The notes below the pieces were generated by a model. That model was given only the letters and a program-made list of their open reading frames with translations. It did not search any database and was not told the DNA's origin. Below, piece after piece: positions 1-8,767 of a stretch of DNA of 64,000 nt. Position 1 is the stretch's first letter, and each line of letters begins with the position of its first letter. This DNA comes from Streptomyces canus. Lineage in GTDB: Bacteria > Actinomycetota > Actinomycetes > Streptomycetales > Streptomycetaceae. Position numbers and translations under genes: made by a program. Location of the stretch: contig NZ_KQ948659.1 of NCBI RefSeq assembly GCF_001514145.1, positions 179,454-243,453 of the forward strand, written 5' to 3'.

Positions 1-1097
1 AGGCCGACCCGGACAAGCCGCTCGAGGTCACCGCCGACGAGGACGACGGCCGCATCACCGATGTCACGGCCACGGACGCCACAGGCCGCTATCTGGCGGG
101 CGAACTCTCCGCCGACGGCACCCGCTGGCGCAGCACCTCCCCGCTGGCGGCAAACGCCCACTACACCGTCCGGGTGAGCACCGAGGACGAGGACGGGGCA
201 CCTGGCCGCAAGGTCCTCGACTTCGACACCAGCAAGCCGCTGGGCAAGAAGCGTCTGAAAGTCACCTTCGGCCCCAAGTCGGGCACGTACGGCGTCGGCC
301 AGCCCGTCACCGCCACGCTGGACCGACCTGTCAAGGACAAGGCTCAGCGGGCCGTCATAGAACGCGCCCTCAGGGTCGACTCCACGCCCGCCGTACCGGG
401 CGCCTGGCACTGGGTGGGCGACAAGGAGCTCCACTACCGGCCCAAGGAGTACTGGCCGGCCCACGCCACGATCCAGGTCCGCAGCGACCTGGAGGGCATC
501 AAGATCGGCGACCGGCTCTATGGCGGCAAGGCGAAGCCCCTGAAGCTGACCACCGGCGACCGCATCATCGCCGTGACGGACGCCTCGTCACACTCGATGA
601 AGGTCTACAAGAACGACGAGGTCATCAAGGAGCTCCCGGTCACCACCGGCAAGCCGGGCTTCGACACCCGCAACGGCGTCAAGGTCGTGCTGGGCAAGGA
701 GTACTTCGTACGTATGCGCGGCACCAGCATCGGGATCGCCGAGGGTTCCTCGGAGTCGTACGACCTCCCGGTCTACTACGCCACCCGCGTCACCTGGAGC
801 GGTGAGTACGTCCACGCCGCCCCGTGGTCGGTCGGCTCCCAGGGCTACGCCAACGTCAGCCACGGCTGCACCGGCATGAGCACGTCCAACGCCGAGTGGT
901 TCTTCAACACCGTCCACGAGGGCGACGTGGTCCAGGTCGTCAACTCGGACGGCAACACCATGGAGCCGTTCGGCAACGGCTTCGGCGACTGGAACCTCGA
1001 CTGGAAGAAGTGGCGCGACGGCAGCGCCCTGGTGGCCGGCACCCCGGACGCCCCCCGCCCCGACCAGACGGCAAGGCTGAGGCCACAGAGCGTCTAG
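1..1097 (+). CDS. L,D-transpeptidase with N-terminal Ig-like domain (5' end outside window)
   Basis: The reading frame is open from base 3, so the gene begins before the window. The visible part has an Ig-like region followed by a YkuD (L,D-transpeptidase) domain. The catalytic signature SHGC is encoded at 858-869, with Cys at 867-869, and is followed by the usual G-x-S/T. Family knowledge: these exported enzymes make 3-3 cross-links in peptidoglycan using a cysteine nucleophile, and actinobacterial members carry one or two Ig-like domains before YkuD. The signal peptide or lipobox cannot be seen. The gene converges on the receiver-like gene at 1117, only 19 bp away. The family assignment is secure; the physiological role is inferred. 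Confidence 0.9.
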   Translation, partial: ADPDKPLEVTADEDDGRITDVTATDATGRYLAGELSADGTRWRSTSPLAANAHYTVRVSTEDEDGAPGRKVLDFDTSKPLGKKRLKVTFGPKSGTYGVGQPVTATLDRPVKDKAQRAVIERALRVDSTPAVPGAWHWVGDKELHYRPKEYWPAHATIQVRSDLEGIKIGDRLYGGKAKPLKLTTGDRIIAVTDASSHSMKVYKNDEVIKELPVTTGKPGFDTRNGVKVVLGKEYFVRMRGTSIGIAEGSSESYDLPVYYATRVTWSGEYVHAAPWSVGSQGYANVSHGCTGMSTSNAEWFFNTVHEGDVVQVVNSDGNTMEPFGNGFGDWNLDWKKWRDGSALVAGTPDAPRPDQTARLRPQSV

Positions 1098-1116
1098 AGG
1101 GCCGTGGGAGCGGCTC

Positions 1117-1518
1117 TCAGGCGCTCAAAGCCTTCCGGTCCCGCAGCAGGGAAGCCAGCGCCGAGGCGAACTCCACCGGATCCACCGGATGGGTCACCGC
1201 GGCCTCCGCCCGGCTCCACGTCGCCAGCCACGCGTCCTGCGGCCGCCCGATCAGCAACAGCACCGGCGGGCAGTCGAAGACCTCGTCCTTGATCTGCCGG
1301 CAGAGACCCATGCCGCCCATCGGCACGGCCTCCCCGTCCAGCACACAGACGTCGATCCCGCCCTTGTCCAGCTCCTTCAGCACCGCCGCAGGCGTGGCGC
1401 ACTCCAGGAACTCGACCAACGGGACGTCGGGAGCCGGCCGACGGCCCGCGGCGAGCCGTACCTGCTCGCGGGTGTTGGAATCGTCGCTGTAGACCAGCAC
1501 CGTGGCGGTCGGCTGCAT
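1117..1518 (-). CDS. atypical response-regulator receiver domain protein
   Basis: This 133-residue stand-alone protein has receiver-like alternation of strands and helices and no output domain. Acidic residues sit near residues 12-13, and an LDGEAVPMGG segment near residue 60 corresponds to the phospho-acceptor Asp loop. The conserved lysine near the end is not visible: the segment reads THPVDP where K-P is usual. It may therefore be a pseudo-receiver. A GGAGG sequence lies a few bases upstream of the ATG. The gene is divergent from ctaE, with about 145 bp between them, so a link to respiration is possible but only inferred from position. No histidine kinase is adjacent. Confidence 0.7.
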   Translation of the reverse strand: MQPTATVLVYSDDSNTREQVRLAAGRRPAPDVPLVEFLECATPAAVLKELDKGGIDVCVLDGEAVPMGGMGLCRQIKDEVFDCPPVLLLIGRPQDAWLATWSRAEAAVTHPVDPVEFASALASLLRDRKALSA

Positions 1519-1652
1519 TGTTCCTCCGTGACGTCAGCGTCGTAAGGACAGGCCCGTTGGGCCGGATGCTACTCCCTTGAACACCACGTCAACACCGGTA
1601 TGGAACAGCGAGACACTCCGAACGGCACCCCCCGGGGTGAGGGCGGGATAAG

Positions 1653-1673
1653 CGACCGACATAATGTCGGTCG
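1653..1673. repeat. 21-bp perfect palindrome spanning the ctaE start codon
   Basis: Arms CGACCGACAT (1653-1662) and ATGTCGGTCG (1664-1673) flank a single central A at 1663. The right arm begins with the ctaE ATG. In RNA it would fold over the start codon; in DNA it could be a dimer-binding operator. No known regulator was matched. An in-frame GTG at 1673 is an alternative start just at the edge of the palindrome. Confidence 0.8.
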
Positions 1674-2284
1674 TGGCGACAGCAACGACAGTAGAAACCG
1701 GGCACGCGCACCCGTCGGTCAACCGGCCGAACCTCACCAGCGTCGGAACCATCATCTGGCTGAGTTCCGAGCTGATGTTCTTCGCGGCCCTCTTCGCGAT
1801 GTACTTCACCCTGCGATCGGTGACGGGTCCTGATCACTGGAAAGAGATGGCGCACGCCCTGAACGTTCCGTTCTCGGCGACGAACACCACGATCCTGGTG
1901 CTCTCCTCTCTCACCTGCCAGCTGGGCGTTTTCGCCGCCGAGCGAGGTGATGTGAAGAAGCTCCGGGGCTGGTTCATCATCACCTTCATCATGGGCGCGA
2001 TCTTCATCGGCGGTCAGATCTACGAGTACACCGAGCTGGTGAAGAAGGACGGGATCTCCCTCTCGTCCGATCCGTACGGGTCGGTCTTCTACCTGACCAC
2101 CGGCTTCCACGGTCTGCACGTGACAGGCGGCCTCATCGCCTTCCTGTTCGTCCTCGGCCGTACGTACGCGGCGAAGCGGTTCACCCACGAACAGGCCACC
2201 GCGGCCATCGTCGTGTCCTACTACTGGCACTTCGTCGATGTCGTCTGGATCGGCCTCTTCGCCACGATCTACCTGATCAAGTAG
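1664..2284 (+). CDS. ctaE: cytochrome c oxidase subunit III
   Basis: The 206-residue integral membrane protein has about five hydrophobic segments. Its EMFFAALF-type first helix, FHGLHVTGG motif and C-terminal [14 protein letters not shown] segment are typical of heme-copper oxidase subunit III. It belongs to the aa3 cytochrome c oxidase that reduces oxygen at the plasma membrane; in actinobacteria it forms a supercomplex with the bc complex. The next three genes encode that complex in the usual actinobacterial order ctaE-qcrCAB. There is no clear Shine-Dalgarno sequence before the ATG, and the start lies inside a perfect palindrome. The in-frame GTG at 1673 would shorten it by three residues. 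Confidence 0.96.
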   Translation: MSVVATATTVETGHAHPSVNRPNLTSVGTIIWLSSELMFFAALFAMYFTLRSVTGPDHWKEMAHALNVPFSATNTTILVLSSLTCQLGVFAAERGDVKKLRGWFIITFIMGAIFIGGQIYEYTELVKKDGISLSSDPYGSVFYLTTGFHGLHVTGGLIAFLFVLGRTYAAKRFTHEQATAAIVVSYYWHFVDVVWIGLFATIYLIK

Positions 2285-2344
2285 CCGGGCCCGCTCCCGA
2301 CATCGCAAGCATCGACGCAGAAGATCCTGACACCGGGGTAATCC

Positions 2345-3154
2345 GTGAAAAAGCTCTCCGCACGACGACGCCACCCGCTGGCGGCGCTCGTCGTCCTACT
2401 CCTCGCGCTGGCATGCACCGGGGGGCTGTACGCCGTGTTCGCACCCGCGAGCAAGGCGCAGGCAGATGAAACCGCCCAGTCCCTGGCCATCGACGAGGGC
2501 AAGAAGCTCTTCGCCGTAGGCTGCGCCAGTTGCCACGGCGCCGGCGGTCAGGGGTCCTCCGACGGTCCGAGCCTCGTGGGCGTGGGCGCCGCCGCCGTCG
2601 ACTTCCAGGTCGGCACCGGCCGTATGCCGGCCCAGCAGCCGGGCGCGCAGGTTCCGCGCAAGAAGGTCATCTACACGCAGGCCGAGATCGACCAGCTGGC
2701 CGCGTTCGTCTCCTCGCTGGGCGCGGGTCCGAACATCCCGACCGAGGCGCAGTACGGCCCCGACGGTGCCGACATCGCCAAGGGCGGCGAGCTGTTCCGT
2801 GACAACTGCACGCAGTGCCACAACTTCACCGGCAAGGGTGGCGCGCTGACGCACGGCAAGTTCGCGCCGAGCCTCGAGGGCGTCGACCCGAAGCACATCT
2901 ACGAGGCCATGCAGACCGGCCCGCAGAACATGCCGTCGTTCCCCGACACCACGCTGTCGGAGCAGAACAAGAAGGACATCATCGCGTACCTGAACGCGGT
3001 CAACGGCGACGACACCGTGAGCCCCGGCGGCCTTGAGCTGGGCGGTCTCGGCCCGGTCTCCGAAGGCCTGTTCGCCTGGATCTTCGGCCTCGGCGCGCTG
3101 ATCGCGGTCGCCGTCTGGGTCGCCGCTCGGACCGCAAAGGCCAAGAAGTCATGA
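2345..3154 (+). CDS. qcrC: diheme cytochrome c subunit of the cytochrome bc complex
   Basis: The 269-residue protein starts at GTG with a basic N-terminus and a hydrophobic signal-anchor (about residues 11-35). Two c-type heme motifs follow, CASCH at 60-64 and CTQCH at 155-159, and a C-terminal membrane helix (about 243-262) ends in a basic tail. This is the actinobacterial QcrC, which replaces both cytochrome c1 and soluble cytochrome c and passes electrons directly to the aa3 oxidase. It overlaps qcrA by 4 bp (ATGA), indicating translational coupling. It lies 60 bp after ctaE and probably shares its transcript. Confidence 0.97.
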   Translation: MKKLSARRRHPLAALVVLLLALACTGGLYAVFAPASKAQADETAQSLAIDEGKKLFAVGCASCHGAGGQGSSDGPSLVGVGAAAVDFQVGTGRMPAQQPGAQVPRKKVIYTQAEIDQLAAFVSSLGAGPNIPTEAQYGPDGADIAKGGELFRDNCTQCHNFTGKGGALTHGKFAPSLEGVDPKHIYEAMQTGPQNMPSFPDTTLSEQNKKDIIAYLNAVNGDDTVSPGGLELGGLGPVSEGLFAWIFGLGALIAVAVWVAARTAKAKKS

Positions 3155-4206
3155 GTAGCCAAGACATTCCAGAAGAGAACCTGCCCGCAGAGCAGGACGC
3201 GCACGGCGCGGTAGGCGTCGCGGACGAGAAGGACCCCTTCGCGGACCCCGGCCTCCCGCCCCACGAGCACCGGGTGCAGGACATCGACGAGCGGGCCGCC
3301 AGGCGGTCCGAGCGCACGGTGGCCATGCTGTTCACGGTGTCGATGCTGGCCACCGTCGGGTTCATCGCCTCGTACGTGGGCATCCCCCACGACAAGTCGA
3401 TCTTCGTGTTCCCGATCGGGCACATCAACGCACTGAACTTCGCGCTGGGCCTGACCCTGGGTCTCGCCCTCTTCTCGATCGGCGCGGGTGCGGTCCACTG
3501 GGCCCGCACCCTGATGTCCGACGAGGAGATCGCCGACGAGCGCCACCCGATCGAGGCGTCCCCCGAGGTCCGCGCGAAGGTCCACGCGGACTTCAAGCAG
3601 GGCGCCAAGGAGTCGGCGCTCGGCCGTCGCAAGCTGATCCGCAACACGATGTTCGGCGCGCTGGCCCTGTTCCCGCTCTCCGGCGTCATGCTGCTGCGCG
3701 ACCTCGGCCCGCTGCCCGGCACCAAGCTCCGCCACACCATGTGGCGCAAGGGCCTCCAGCTCGTCAACATGAACACCAACGAGCCGCTGCGTCCCTCCGA
3801 CGTCGCGGTCGGCTCGCTGACCTTCGCCAAGCCCGAGGGCCTGGAGGAGCACGACGAGGAGTTCCAGACCGAGATCGCCAAGGCCGCCCTGATGATCATC
3901 CGCATCCAGCCGGACAACATCAAGGACAAGCGCGAGCTCGAGTGGTCGCACGAGGGGATCGTCGCGTACTCGAAGATCTGCACCCACGTGGGTTGCCCGA
4001 TCTCCCTGTACGAGCAGCAGACGCACCACGTGCTCTGCCCCTGCCACCAGTCCACCTTCGACCTCTCCGACGGTGCCCGGGTGATCTTCGGCCCCGCCGG
4101 TCACGCCCTGCCGCAGCTGCGCATCGGCGTGAACGACCAGGGTTACCTCGAAGCGCTCGGCGACTTCGAGGAGCCCGTCGGTCCTGCATTCTGGGAGCGC
4201 GGATGA
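3151..4206 (+). CDS. qcrA: Rieske iron-sulfur subunit of the cytochrome bc complex
   Basis: The 351-residue protein has a charged N-terminal extension, three predicted membrane segments (roughly residues 55-75, 90-115 and 160-180) and a C-terminal Rieske domain. The [2Fe-2S] ligand boxes are CTHVGC at 277-282 and CPCHQS at 296-301. Three membrane helices and the long extension are characteristic of actinobacterial QcrA, unlike the single helix of proteobacterial Rieske proteins. It accepts electrons from menaquinol and passes them to QcrC. The start overlaps the qcrC stop, and the stop overlaps the qcrB start. Confidence 0.97.
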   Translation: MSSQDIPEENLPAEQDAHGAVGVADEKDPFADPGLPPHEHRVQDIDERAARRSERTVAMLFTVSMLATVGFIASYVGIPHDKSIFVFPIGHINALNFALGLTLGLALFSIGAGAVHWARTLMSDEEIADERHPIEASPEVRAKVHADFKQGAKESALGRRKLIRNTMFGALALFPLSGVMLLRDLGPLPGTKLRHTMWRKGLQLVNMNTNEPLRPSDVAVGSLTFAKPEGLEEHDEEFQTEIAKAALMIIRIQPDNIKDKRELEWSHEGIVAYSKICTHVGCPISLYEQQTHHVLCPCHQSTFDLSDGARVIFGPAGHALPQLRIGVNDQGYLEALGDFEEPVGPAFWERG

Positions 4207-5846
4207 GCACAAACGAGAGCACCGCGGCCAACGGGGCGCGGCGCGACAAGGCCCCTGCGGGCGAGCGCGTCGCCGACTGGGCCGACGGCCGACTGGGGAT
4301 CTACTCCCTGGCCAAGGCCAACATGCGCAAGATCTTCCCGGACCACTGGTCCTTCATGCTGGGTGAGATCTGCCTCTACAGCTTCATCATCATCATCCTC
4401 ACGGGTGTGTACCTGACGCTGTTCTTCCACCCGTCGATGAACGAGGTGGAGTACCACGGCAGCTACGTCCCGCTGCAGGGCCAGCTGATGTCCGAGGCGT
4501 TCAACTCGACCATGCACATCTCCTTCGATGTGCGCGGTGGCCTGCTGATCCGGCAGATCCACCACTGGGCGGCGCTGATCTTCCTCGCCGGCATGTTCGT
4601 GCACATGATGCGTGTGTTCTTCACGGGCGCGTTCCGCAAGCCGCGTGAGGTCAACTGGCTGTTCGGCTTCCTGCTGTTCGTCCTCGGCATGTTCACCGGC
4701 TTCACCGGTTACTCGCTCCCGGACGACCTGCTCTCCGGCACCGGTGTCCGCTTCATGGAGGGCGCGATCCTGTCCGTGCCCATCGTCGGCACGTATCTGT
4801 CGTTCTTCCTCTTCGGCGGCGAGTTCCCGGGCGGCGACTTCGTGGCCCGCTTCTACTCGATCCACGTGCTGCTGCTGCCGGGCATCATGCTCGGCCTGGT
4901 CGTCGGCCACCTGATCCTGGTCTTCTACCACAAGCACACGCAGTTCGCGGGCCCCGGAAAGACGAACAACAACGTCGTCGGCATGCCGCTGCTGCCGGTC
5001 TACATGGCCAAGGCCGGAGGCTTCTTCTTCCTGGTCTTCGGTGTCATCGCGGCCATCGCGGCGATCGCCTCGATCAACCCGATCTGGGCGATGGGCCCCT
5101 ACCGTCCCGACCAGGTGTCCACGGGCGCCCAGCCGGACTGGTACATGGGCTTCTCCGAGGGCCTGATCCGTGTCATGCCGGGCTGGGAGATCAACTTCTG
5201 GGGCCACACGCTGGTCCTGGGTGTGTTCATCCCGCTGGTGATCTTCCCGCTGGTCCTGGTCGCGATCGCGGTCTACCCGTTCATCGAGTCCTGGGTCACC
5301 GGCGACAAGCGCGAGCACCACATCCTGGACCGCCCGCGCAACGCGCCGACGCGTACCGCCTTCGGCGTCGCGTGGATCACCTGGTACATGGTGCTGCTGA
5401 TCGGTGGTGGAAACGACCTCTGGGCCACCCACTTCCACCTGTCGATCAACGCCATCACCTGGTTCGTCCGGGTCGCGTTCTTCGTCGCCCCGGTCCTCGC
5501 GTTCATCGCCACCAAGCGGATCTGCCTCGGCCTCCAGCGCCGCGACAAGGACAAGGTGCTGCACGGCCGCGAGTCCGGCATCATCAAGCGCCTGCCGCAC
5601 GGTGAGTTCATCGAGGTGCACGAGCCGCTCAGCCAGGAGCAGCTGCACACGCTCACGGCGCACGAGCAGTACGAGCCGGCCGCGATCGGTGCCACGGTCG
5701 ACGAGAACGGTGTCGAGCGCAAGGTGAAGGGCTCCGAGAAGCTGCGCGCCAAGCTGAGCGAGGCGTACTACGGCGAGGAGTCCCAGATCCCCAAGCCCAC
5801 CGTCGAGGAGTACAAGGAGATCACGAGCGGCCACGGCCACCACTGA
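4203..5846 (+). CDS. qcrB: cytochrome b subunit of the cytochrome bc complex
   Basis: The reading frame stays open far upstream, but the real start is the ATG at 4203, which overlaps the qcrA stop as ATGA and gives 547 residues. The protein carries the cytochrome b core, with quinol-site motifs such as the GFTGYSLPDD segment and a PDWYMGF segment equivalent to PEW, plus a long hydrophilic C-terminal extension (about the last 150 residues) seen in actinobacteria. It binds two b hemes and oxidises menaquinol at the membrane. It is the last gene of the operon; a strong hairpin terminator follows 25 bp after the stop. Confidence 0.97.
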   Translation: MSTNESTAANGARRDKAPAGERVADWADGRLGIYSLAKANMRKIFPDHWSFMLGEICLYSFIIIILTGVYLTLFFHPSMNEVEYHGSYVPLQGQLMSEAFNSTMHISFDVRGGLLIRQIHHWAALIFLAGMFVHMMRVFFTGAFRKPREVNWLFGFLLFVLGMFTGFTGYSLPDDLLSGTGVRFMEGAILSVPIVGTYLSFFLFGGEFPGGDFVARFYSIHVLLLPGIMLGLVVGHLILVFYHKHTQFAGPGKTNNNVVGMPLLPVYMAKAGGFFFLVFGVIAAIAAIASINPIWAMGPYRPDQVSTGAQPDWYMGFSEGLIRVMPGWEINFWGHTLVLGVFIPLVIFPLVLVAIAVYPFIESWVTGDKREHHILDRPRNAPTRTAFGVAWITWYMVLLIGGGNDLWATHFHLSINAITWFVRVAFFVAPVLAFIATKRICLGLQRRDKDKVLHGRESGIIKRLPHGEFIEVHEPLSQEQLHTLTAHEQYEPAAIGATVDENGVERKVKGSEKLRAKLSEAYYGEESQIPKPTVEEYKEITSGHGHH

Positions 5847-5870
5847 TCGCTGCGCTCGCCACGCGCGACG

Positions 5871-5904
5871 AAGGGCCCCGTCCGAACACCGGACGGGGCC
5901 CTTT
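5871..5904 (+). terminator. intrinsic terminator after qcrB
   Basis: AAGGGCCCCGTCCG at 5871-5884 pairs perfectly with CGGACGGGGCCCTT at 5890-5903 across the loop AACAC, and the run ends in TTT. The 14-bp GC-rich stem directly after the last gene of the operon fits a Rho-independent terminator. Confidence 0.9.
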
Positions 5905-5964
5905 GCCGTGCCCCGGGCTGGATAGGGTGGGAGCACCTTGTTCTACGACATCTGGAGCGGCCCC

Positions 5965-7029
5965 ATGAGCGCTGTGACCCCCGCTGGAGGCGACACCGCG
6001 GCGGGCCGTTCCTGGCCCGGTCTGCTCAACGGTCTGTTGGAGGGCCGTGACCTGTCCGCCGACGACACCGCCTGGGCGATGGACCTGATCATGCGCGGCG
6101 AGGCCACGGACGCGCAGATCGCCGGGTTCGCGGTGGCGTTGCGAGCCAAGGGCGAGACCGTCCAGGAGATCACCGGGCTCGTCCGGACGATGTACGAGCA
6201 CGCGAACGTCATCGAGGTGCCGGGCCGGACCGTCGACATCGTCGGCACCGGCGGCGACGGGGCGAAGACGGTGAACATCTCCACGATGTCGGCGATCGTC
6301 ATCGCCGGCACGGGTGCGAAGGTCGTCAAGCACGGCAACCGGGCCGCCTCCTCCGCGTCCGGCGCCTCGGACGTGCTGGAGAAGCTGGGCGTCAATCTGG
6401 AGCTGACGCCGAAGCGGGTGGCCGAGGTGGCCGAGGAGGCCGGGATCACCTTCTGCTTCGCCATCAAGTTCCATCCGGCGCTGCGTCATGTGGCGGCCGC
6501 GCGAGGGCAGTTGGGGATCCGGACCACTTTCAACGCGCTCGGTCCGCTGACCAACCCGGCCAAGGTGAAGGCGCAGGCCGTGGGCGTGGCCGACCCCCGC
6601 CTGGCGCCGCTCATCGCCGGCGTGCTGGCCGAGCGGGGCAACTCCTCCCTCGTCTTCCGCGGCGACGACGGCTTCGACGAGCTGACCACGACGTCCACGT
6701 CCCGGGTGTGGGTCGTGCGCGACGGCAAGGTCACCGAGGAGAGCTTCGATCCGCGGGACGTCGGCATCGAGCTGGTCCCGGTGGAGGCGCTGCGGGGCGC
6801 GGACCCGTCGTACAACGCGGAGGTCGCGCGGCGGCTGCTGGACGGCGAGAAGGGCCCGGTCCGGGACGCCGTACTGCTGAACTCGGCGGCGGCTCTGGTG
6901 GCGCTCGACCCGGGTTCGGGGACGCTGGCCGAGCAGATCGGCGCCGCCATGACGAAGGCCGCTGAGTCGATCGACTCCGGGTCCGCCAAGCGCACGCTGG
7001 AACGCTGGGTGGCAGCGAGCCACGCGTAG
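5965..7029 (+). CDS. trpD: anthranilate phosphoribosyltransferase
   Basis: The 354-residue protein transfers phosphoribosyl from PRPP to anthranilate, the second step of tryptophan synthesis. It has the nucleoside phosphoribosyltransferase fold: a helical N-terminal domain, then the glycine-rich GTGGDG PRPP loop near residue 95, and [15 protein letters not shown] and [10 protein letters not shown] motifs typical of TrpD. The ATG at 5965 was preferred over an upstream in-frame TTG because GGAGCGG lies 5-11 bases before it. The gene is monocistronic between two terminators and far from the anthranilate synthase gene (35968-37845), so the trp genes are dispersed. Confidence 0.96.
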   Translation: MSAVTPAGGDTAAGRSWPGLLNGLLEGRDLSADDTAWAMDLIMRGEATDAQIAGFAVALRAKGETVQEITGLVRTMYEHANVIEVPGRTVDIVGTGGDGAKTVNISTMSAIVIAGTGAKVVKHGNRAASSASGASDVLEKLGVNLELTPKRVAEVAEEAGITFCFAIKFHPALRHVAAARGQLGIRTTFNALGPLTNPAKVKAQAVGVADPRLAPLIAGVLAERGNSSLVFRGDDGFDELTTTSTSRVWVVRDGKVTEESFDPRDVGIELVPVEALRGADPSYNAEVARRLLDGEKGPVRDAVLLNSAAALVALDPGSGTLAEQIGAAMTKAAESIDSGSAKRTLERWVAASHA

Positions 7030-7034
7030 CCGGC

Positions 7035-7076
7035 ATCGCGGTCCCGTCATCCGGACACGGGTTGCGGGACCGCGAT
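7035..7076 (+). terminator. hairpin after trpD
   Basis: ATCGCGGTCCCG at 7035-7046 is exactly complementary to CGGGACCGCGAT at 7065-7076. The 18-nt loop can itself form a short CCG/CGG stem. There is no T run, as is usual for Streptomyces. It probably ends trpD transcription ahead of the riboswitch. Confidence 0.75.
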
Positions 7077-7100
7077 CACTTCACGTACGTTCCTGTACCA

Positions 7101-7216
7101 GGTCATGAGTGACAGTCATGAGGCCCCGGCCGACTGTCCGGCAACCCTCCGTCCGTGGCGGGGTGCCCCGGGTGAAGACCAGGCCGTAGGCAGCGAGGTC
7201 TACGGCAAGCGCGGGC
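7101..7216 (+). promoter_or_regulatory. SAM-IV-type S-adenosylmethionine riboswitch
   Basis: The segment begins GGTCATGAGTGACAG and contains CCGGCAACCCTCC (7138-7150), the GGGGTGCCCCGGGTGA core (7160-7175), a GACCAGGCCGTA helix and the closing GGCAAGCGCGGG. These blocks match the SAM-IV riboswitch class known from Actinomycetales, recognised by motif recall rather than a covariance search. It lies in the 5' leader of the class V aminotransferase gene and implies control by S-adenosylmethionine. The rest of the 7030-7337 interval holds the trpD hairpin, this element and a six-codon mini-ORF. Confidence 0.85.
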
Positions 7217-7259
7217 CCCTCTCGATACCAGGGGTCCTGGTCATTCGAGGGAGTCTTCC

Positions 7260-7280
7260 GTGAGCAAGCGAATGCGATAG
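7260..7280 (+). CDS. putative six-codon leader ORF (MSKRMR) after the SAM riboswitch
   Basis: GTG-AGC-AAG-CGA-ATG-CGA-TAG follows GAGGGAG (7247-7253) at ideal spacing, between the riboswitch and the aminotransferase start 58 bp downstream. It could be a translated leader peptide that couples riboswitch state to ribosome movement, or it may be chance. Only the ribosome-binding site and position support it. Confidence 0.4.
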   Translation: MSKRMR

Positions 7281-7337
7281 GGCGCCGAGCCCCGCCTCCG
7301 CACACCCATCTCACCTTTCTTTTCACGGGAGTTCCCC

Positions 7338-8699
7338 ATGTCTGTCTCCACCGCTGCCTCCGCCCGGACCATTTGTGCCCAGCTGCCCGTTCTGGGGCGA
7401 GACGTCACCGTCCCGCTCGTCACCGGCGGCGAGGTCACCTACGCGGCCCTCGACTACGCGGCCAGCGCCCCCGCCCTCCAGCGCGTCTGGGATGACGTGG
7501 CGGCCTACGCCCCCTACTACGGCAGCGTGCACCGCGGCGCCGGCTACCTCTCCCAGCTGTCGACCGACCTGTTCGAGAACGCCCGCAGGACCGTCACCGA
7601 GTTCCTCGACTGCCGGGACGACGACCAGCTGGTCTTCACCCGGTCGACCACCGACTCGCTCAACCTCCTCGCCGCCGCCCTCCCCGCCGACTGCCAGGTC
7701 TTCGTCTTCGAGACCGAGCACCACGCCTCGCTGCTGCCGTGGAAGGACGCCCGGGTCACCTACCTCGACGCCCCGCGCACCCCGCGGCAGGCCGTCGAGA
7801 CCCTGGAGAAGGCCCTCGCCGACCGGGACCCCCAGGGCCCGGCCCTGGTGTGCGTCACCGGCGCCTCCAACGTCACCGGTGAGCTGTGGCCCGTACGGGA
7901 GCTTGCGGCGGCCGCTCACTCCCACGGCGCCCGCATCGTGCTCGACGCGGCCCAGCTGGCCCCGCACCACCCGCTGAGCGTCCGTGACCTCGACGTCGAC
8001 TGGGTCGCCTTCTCCGGCCACAAGCTCTACGCACCCTTCGGCTCCGGCGTCCTGGCCGGCCGCGCCGACTGGCTCCGGGCCGCCGACCCCTACCTCGCGG
8101 GCGGCGGCGCCAGCCGCAAGGTCACGCGGCGCGAGGACGGGGGAGTGGACGTGGAGTGGCACGAGAGCGCCGCCCGCCACGAGGCCGGCTCGCCGAACGT
8201 CATCGGCGCCTACTCCATCGCCTCCGCCTGCCGGGCCCTCACCGAGGCAGGCTTCGACACCCTGGTCGCCCGCGAGCAGCACCTGATCGAGAAGGTGCGG
8301 ACGGGCCTCGCCGACGTCCCCGAGGTCCGCGTCCTGTCCCTCTTCGGCGACGACGCCCCCCGCGTCGGCGTGATCTCCTTCGTCGTCGAGGGCTGGAACA
8401 GCTCCCATTTCGCCGCCGCCCTCTCCGCCGAGTACGGCATCGGCGTCCGCGACGGCCTCTTCTGCGCCCACCCCCTCGTCCGCACCCTCCTCGGCAGCGA
8501 CCCGCAGTCCCAGGGCGAGTGCGGCGCCCCCGAGGCCGCGCCCGGCGAGAAGTCCCTCAACGCGATCCGGGTGAGCTTCGGCGCGGGCACACCGGACGAG
8601 CACGTGGAGCGGTTCGTGCGCGCCGTGAAGGAACTGGTCGCGGACGGCGCGAAGTGGACGTACCGCACCGAGGACGGCCGTTGCGTCCCGGCCGTCTGA
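7338..8699 (+). CDS. class V PLP-dependent aminotransferase / cysteine desulfurase-like protein
   Basis: The 453-residue fold-type I PLP enzyme starts at ATG after GGGAG. It shows FETEHHASLLPW (the His stacking on PLP), VLDAAQLAPHHP (Asp and Gln contacting PLP) and the Schiff-base lysine in FSGHKLYAPFGSG. The family contains cysteine desulfurases, isopenicillin N epimerases and kynureninase relatives; a desulfurase-type catalytic Cys loop cannot be assigned with certainty. The riboswitch upstream points to sulfur or methionine metabolism rather than the neighbouring tryptophan pathway. The exact substrate is unknown. Confidence 0.85.
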   Translation: MSVSTAASARTICAQLPVLGRDVTVPLVTGGEVTYAALDYAASAPALQRVWDDVAAYAPYYGSVHRGAGYLSQLSTDLFENARRTVTEFLDCRDDDQLVFTRSTTDSLNLLAAALPADCQVFVFETEHHASLLPWKDARVTYLDAPRTPRQAVETLEKALADRDPQGPALVCVTGASNVTGELWPVRELAAAAHSHGARIVLDAAQLAPHHPLSVRDLDVDWVAFSGHKLYAPFGSGVLAGRADWLRAADPYLAGGGASRKVTRREDGGVDVEWHESAARHEAGSPNVIGAYSIASACRALTEAGFDTLVAREQHLIEKVRTGLADVPEVRVLSLFGDDAPRVGVISFVVEGWNSSHFAAALSAEYGIGVRDGLFCAHPLVRTLLGSDPQSQGECGAPEAAPGEKSLNAIRVSFGAGTPDEHVERFVRAVKELVADGAKWTYRTEDGRCVPAV

Positions 8700-8767
8700 C
8701 GTACTGACGTCCGGCGCGCGTATACGCTCCCTCTCAGCAGCCGTACGGAAAGCAGGGGGAGCACGGG

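Noticed and set aside
3741..4202. Upstream extension of the qcrB frame
   Set aside because: It lies inside qcrA in another frame and reads as Arg/Pro-rich noise. The ATG at 4203 overlaps the qcrA stop in the expected way.
7081..7326. 81-codon minus-strand open frame between trpD and the aminotransferase gene
   Set aside because: It coincides with the SAM-IV-type riboswitch on the plus strand and lacks a ribosome-binding site or known domain.
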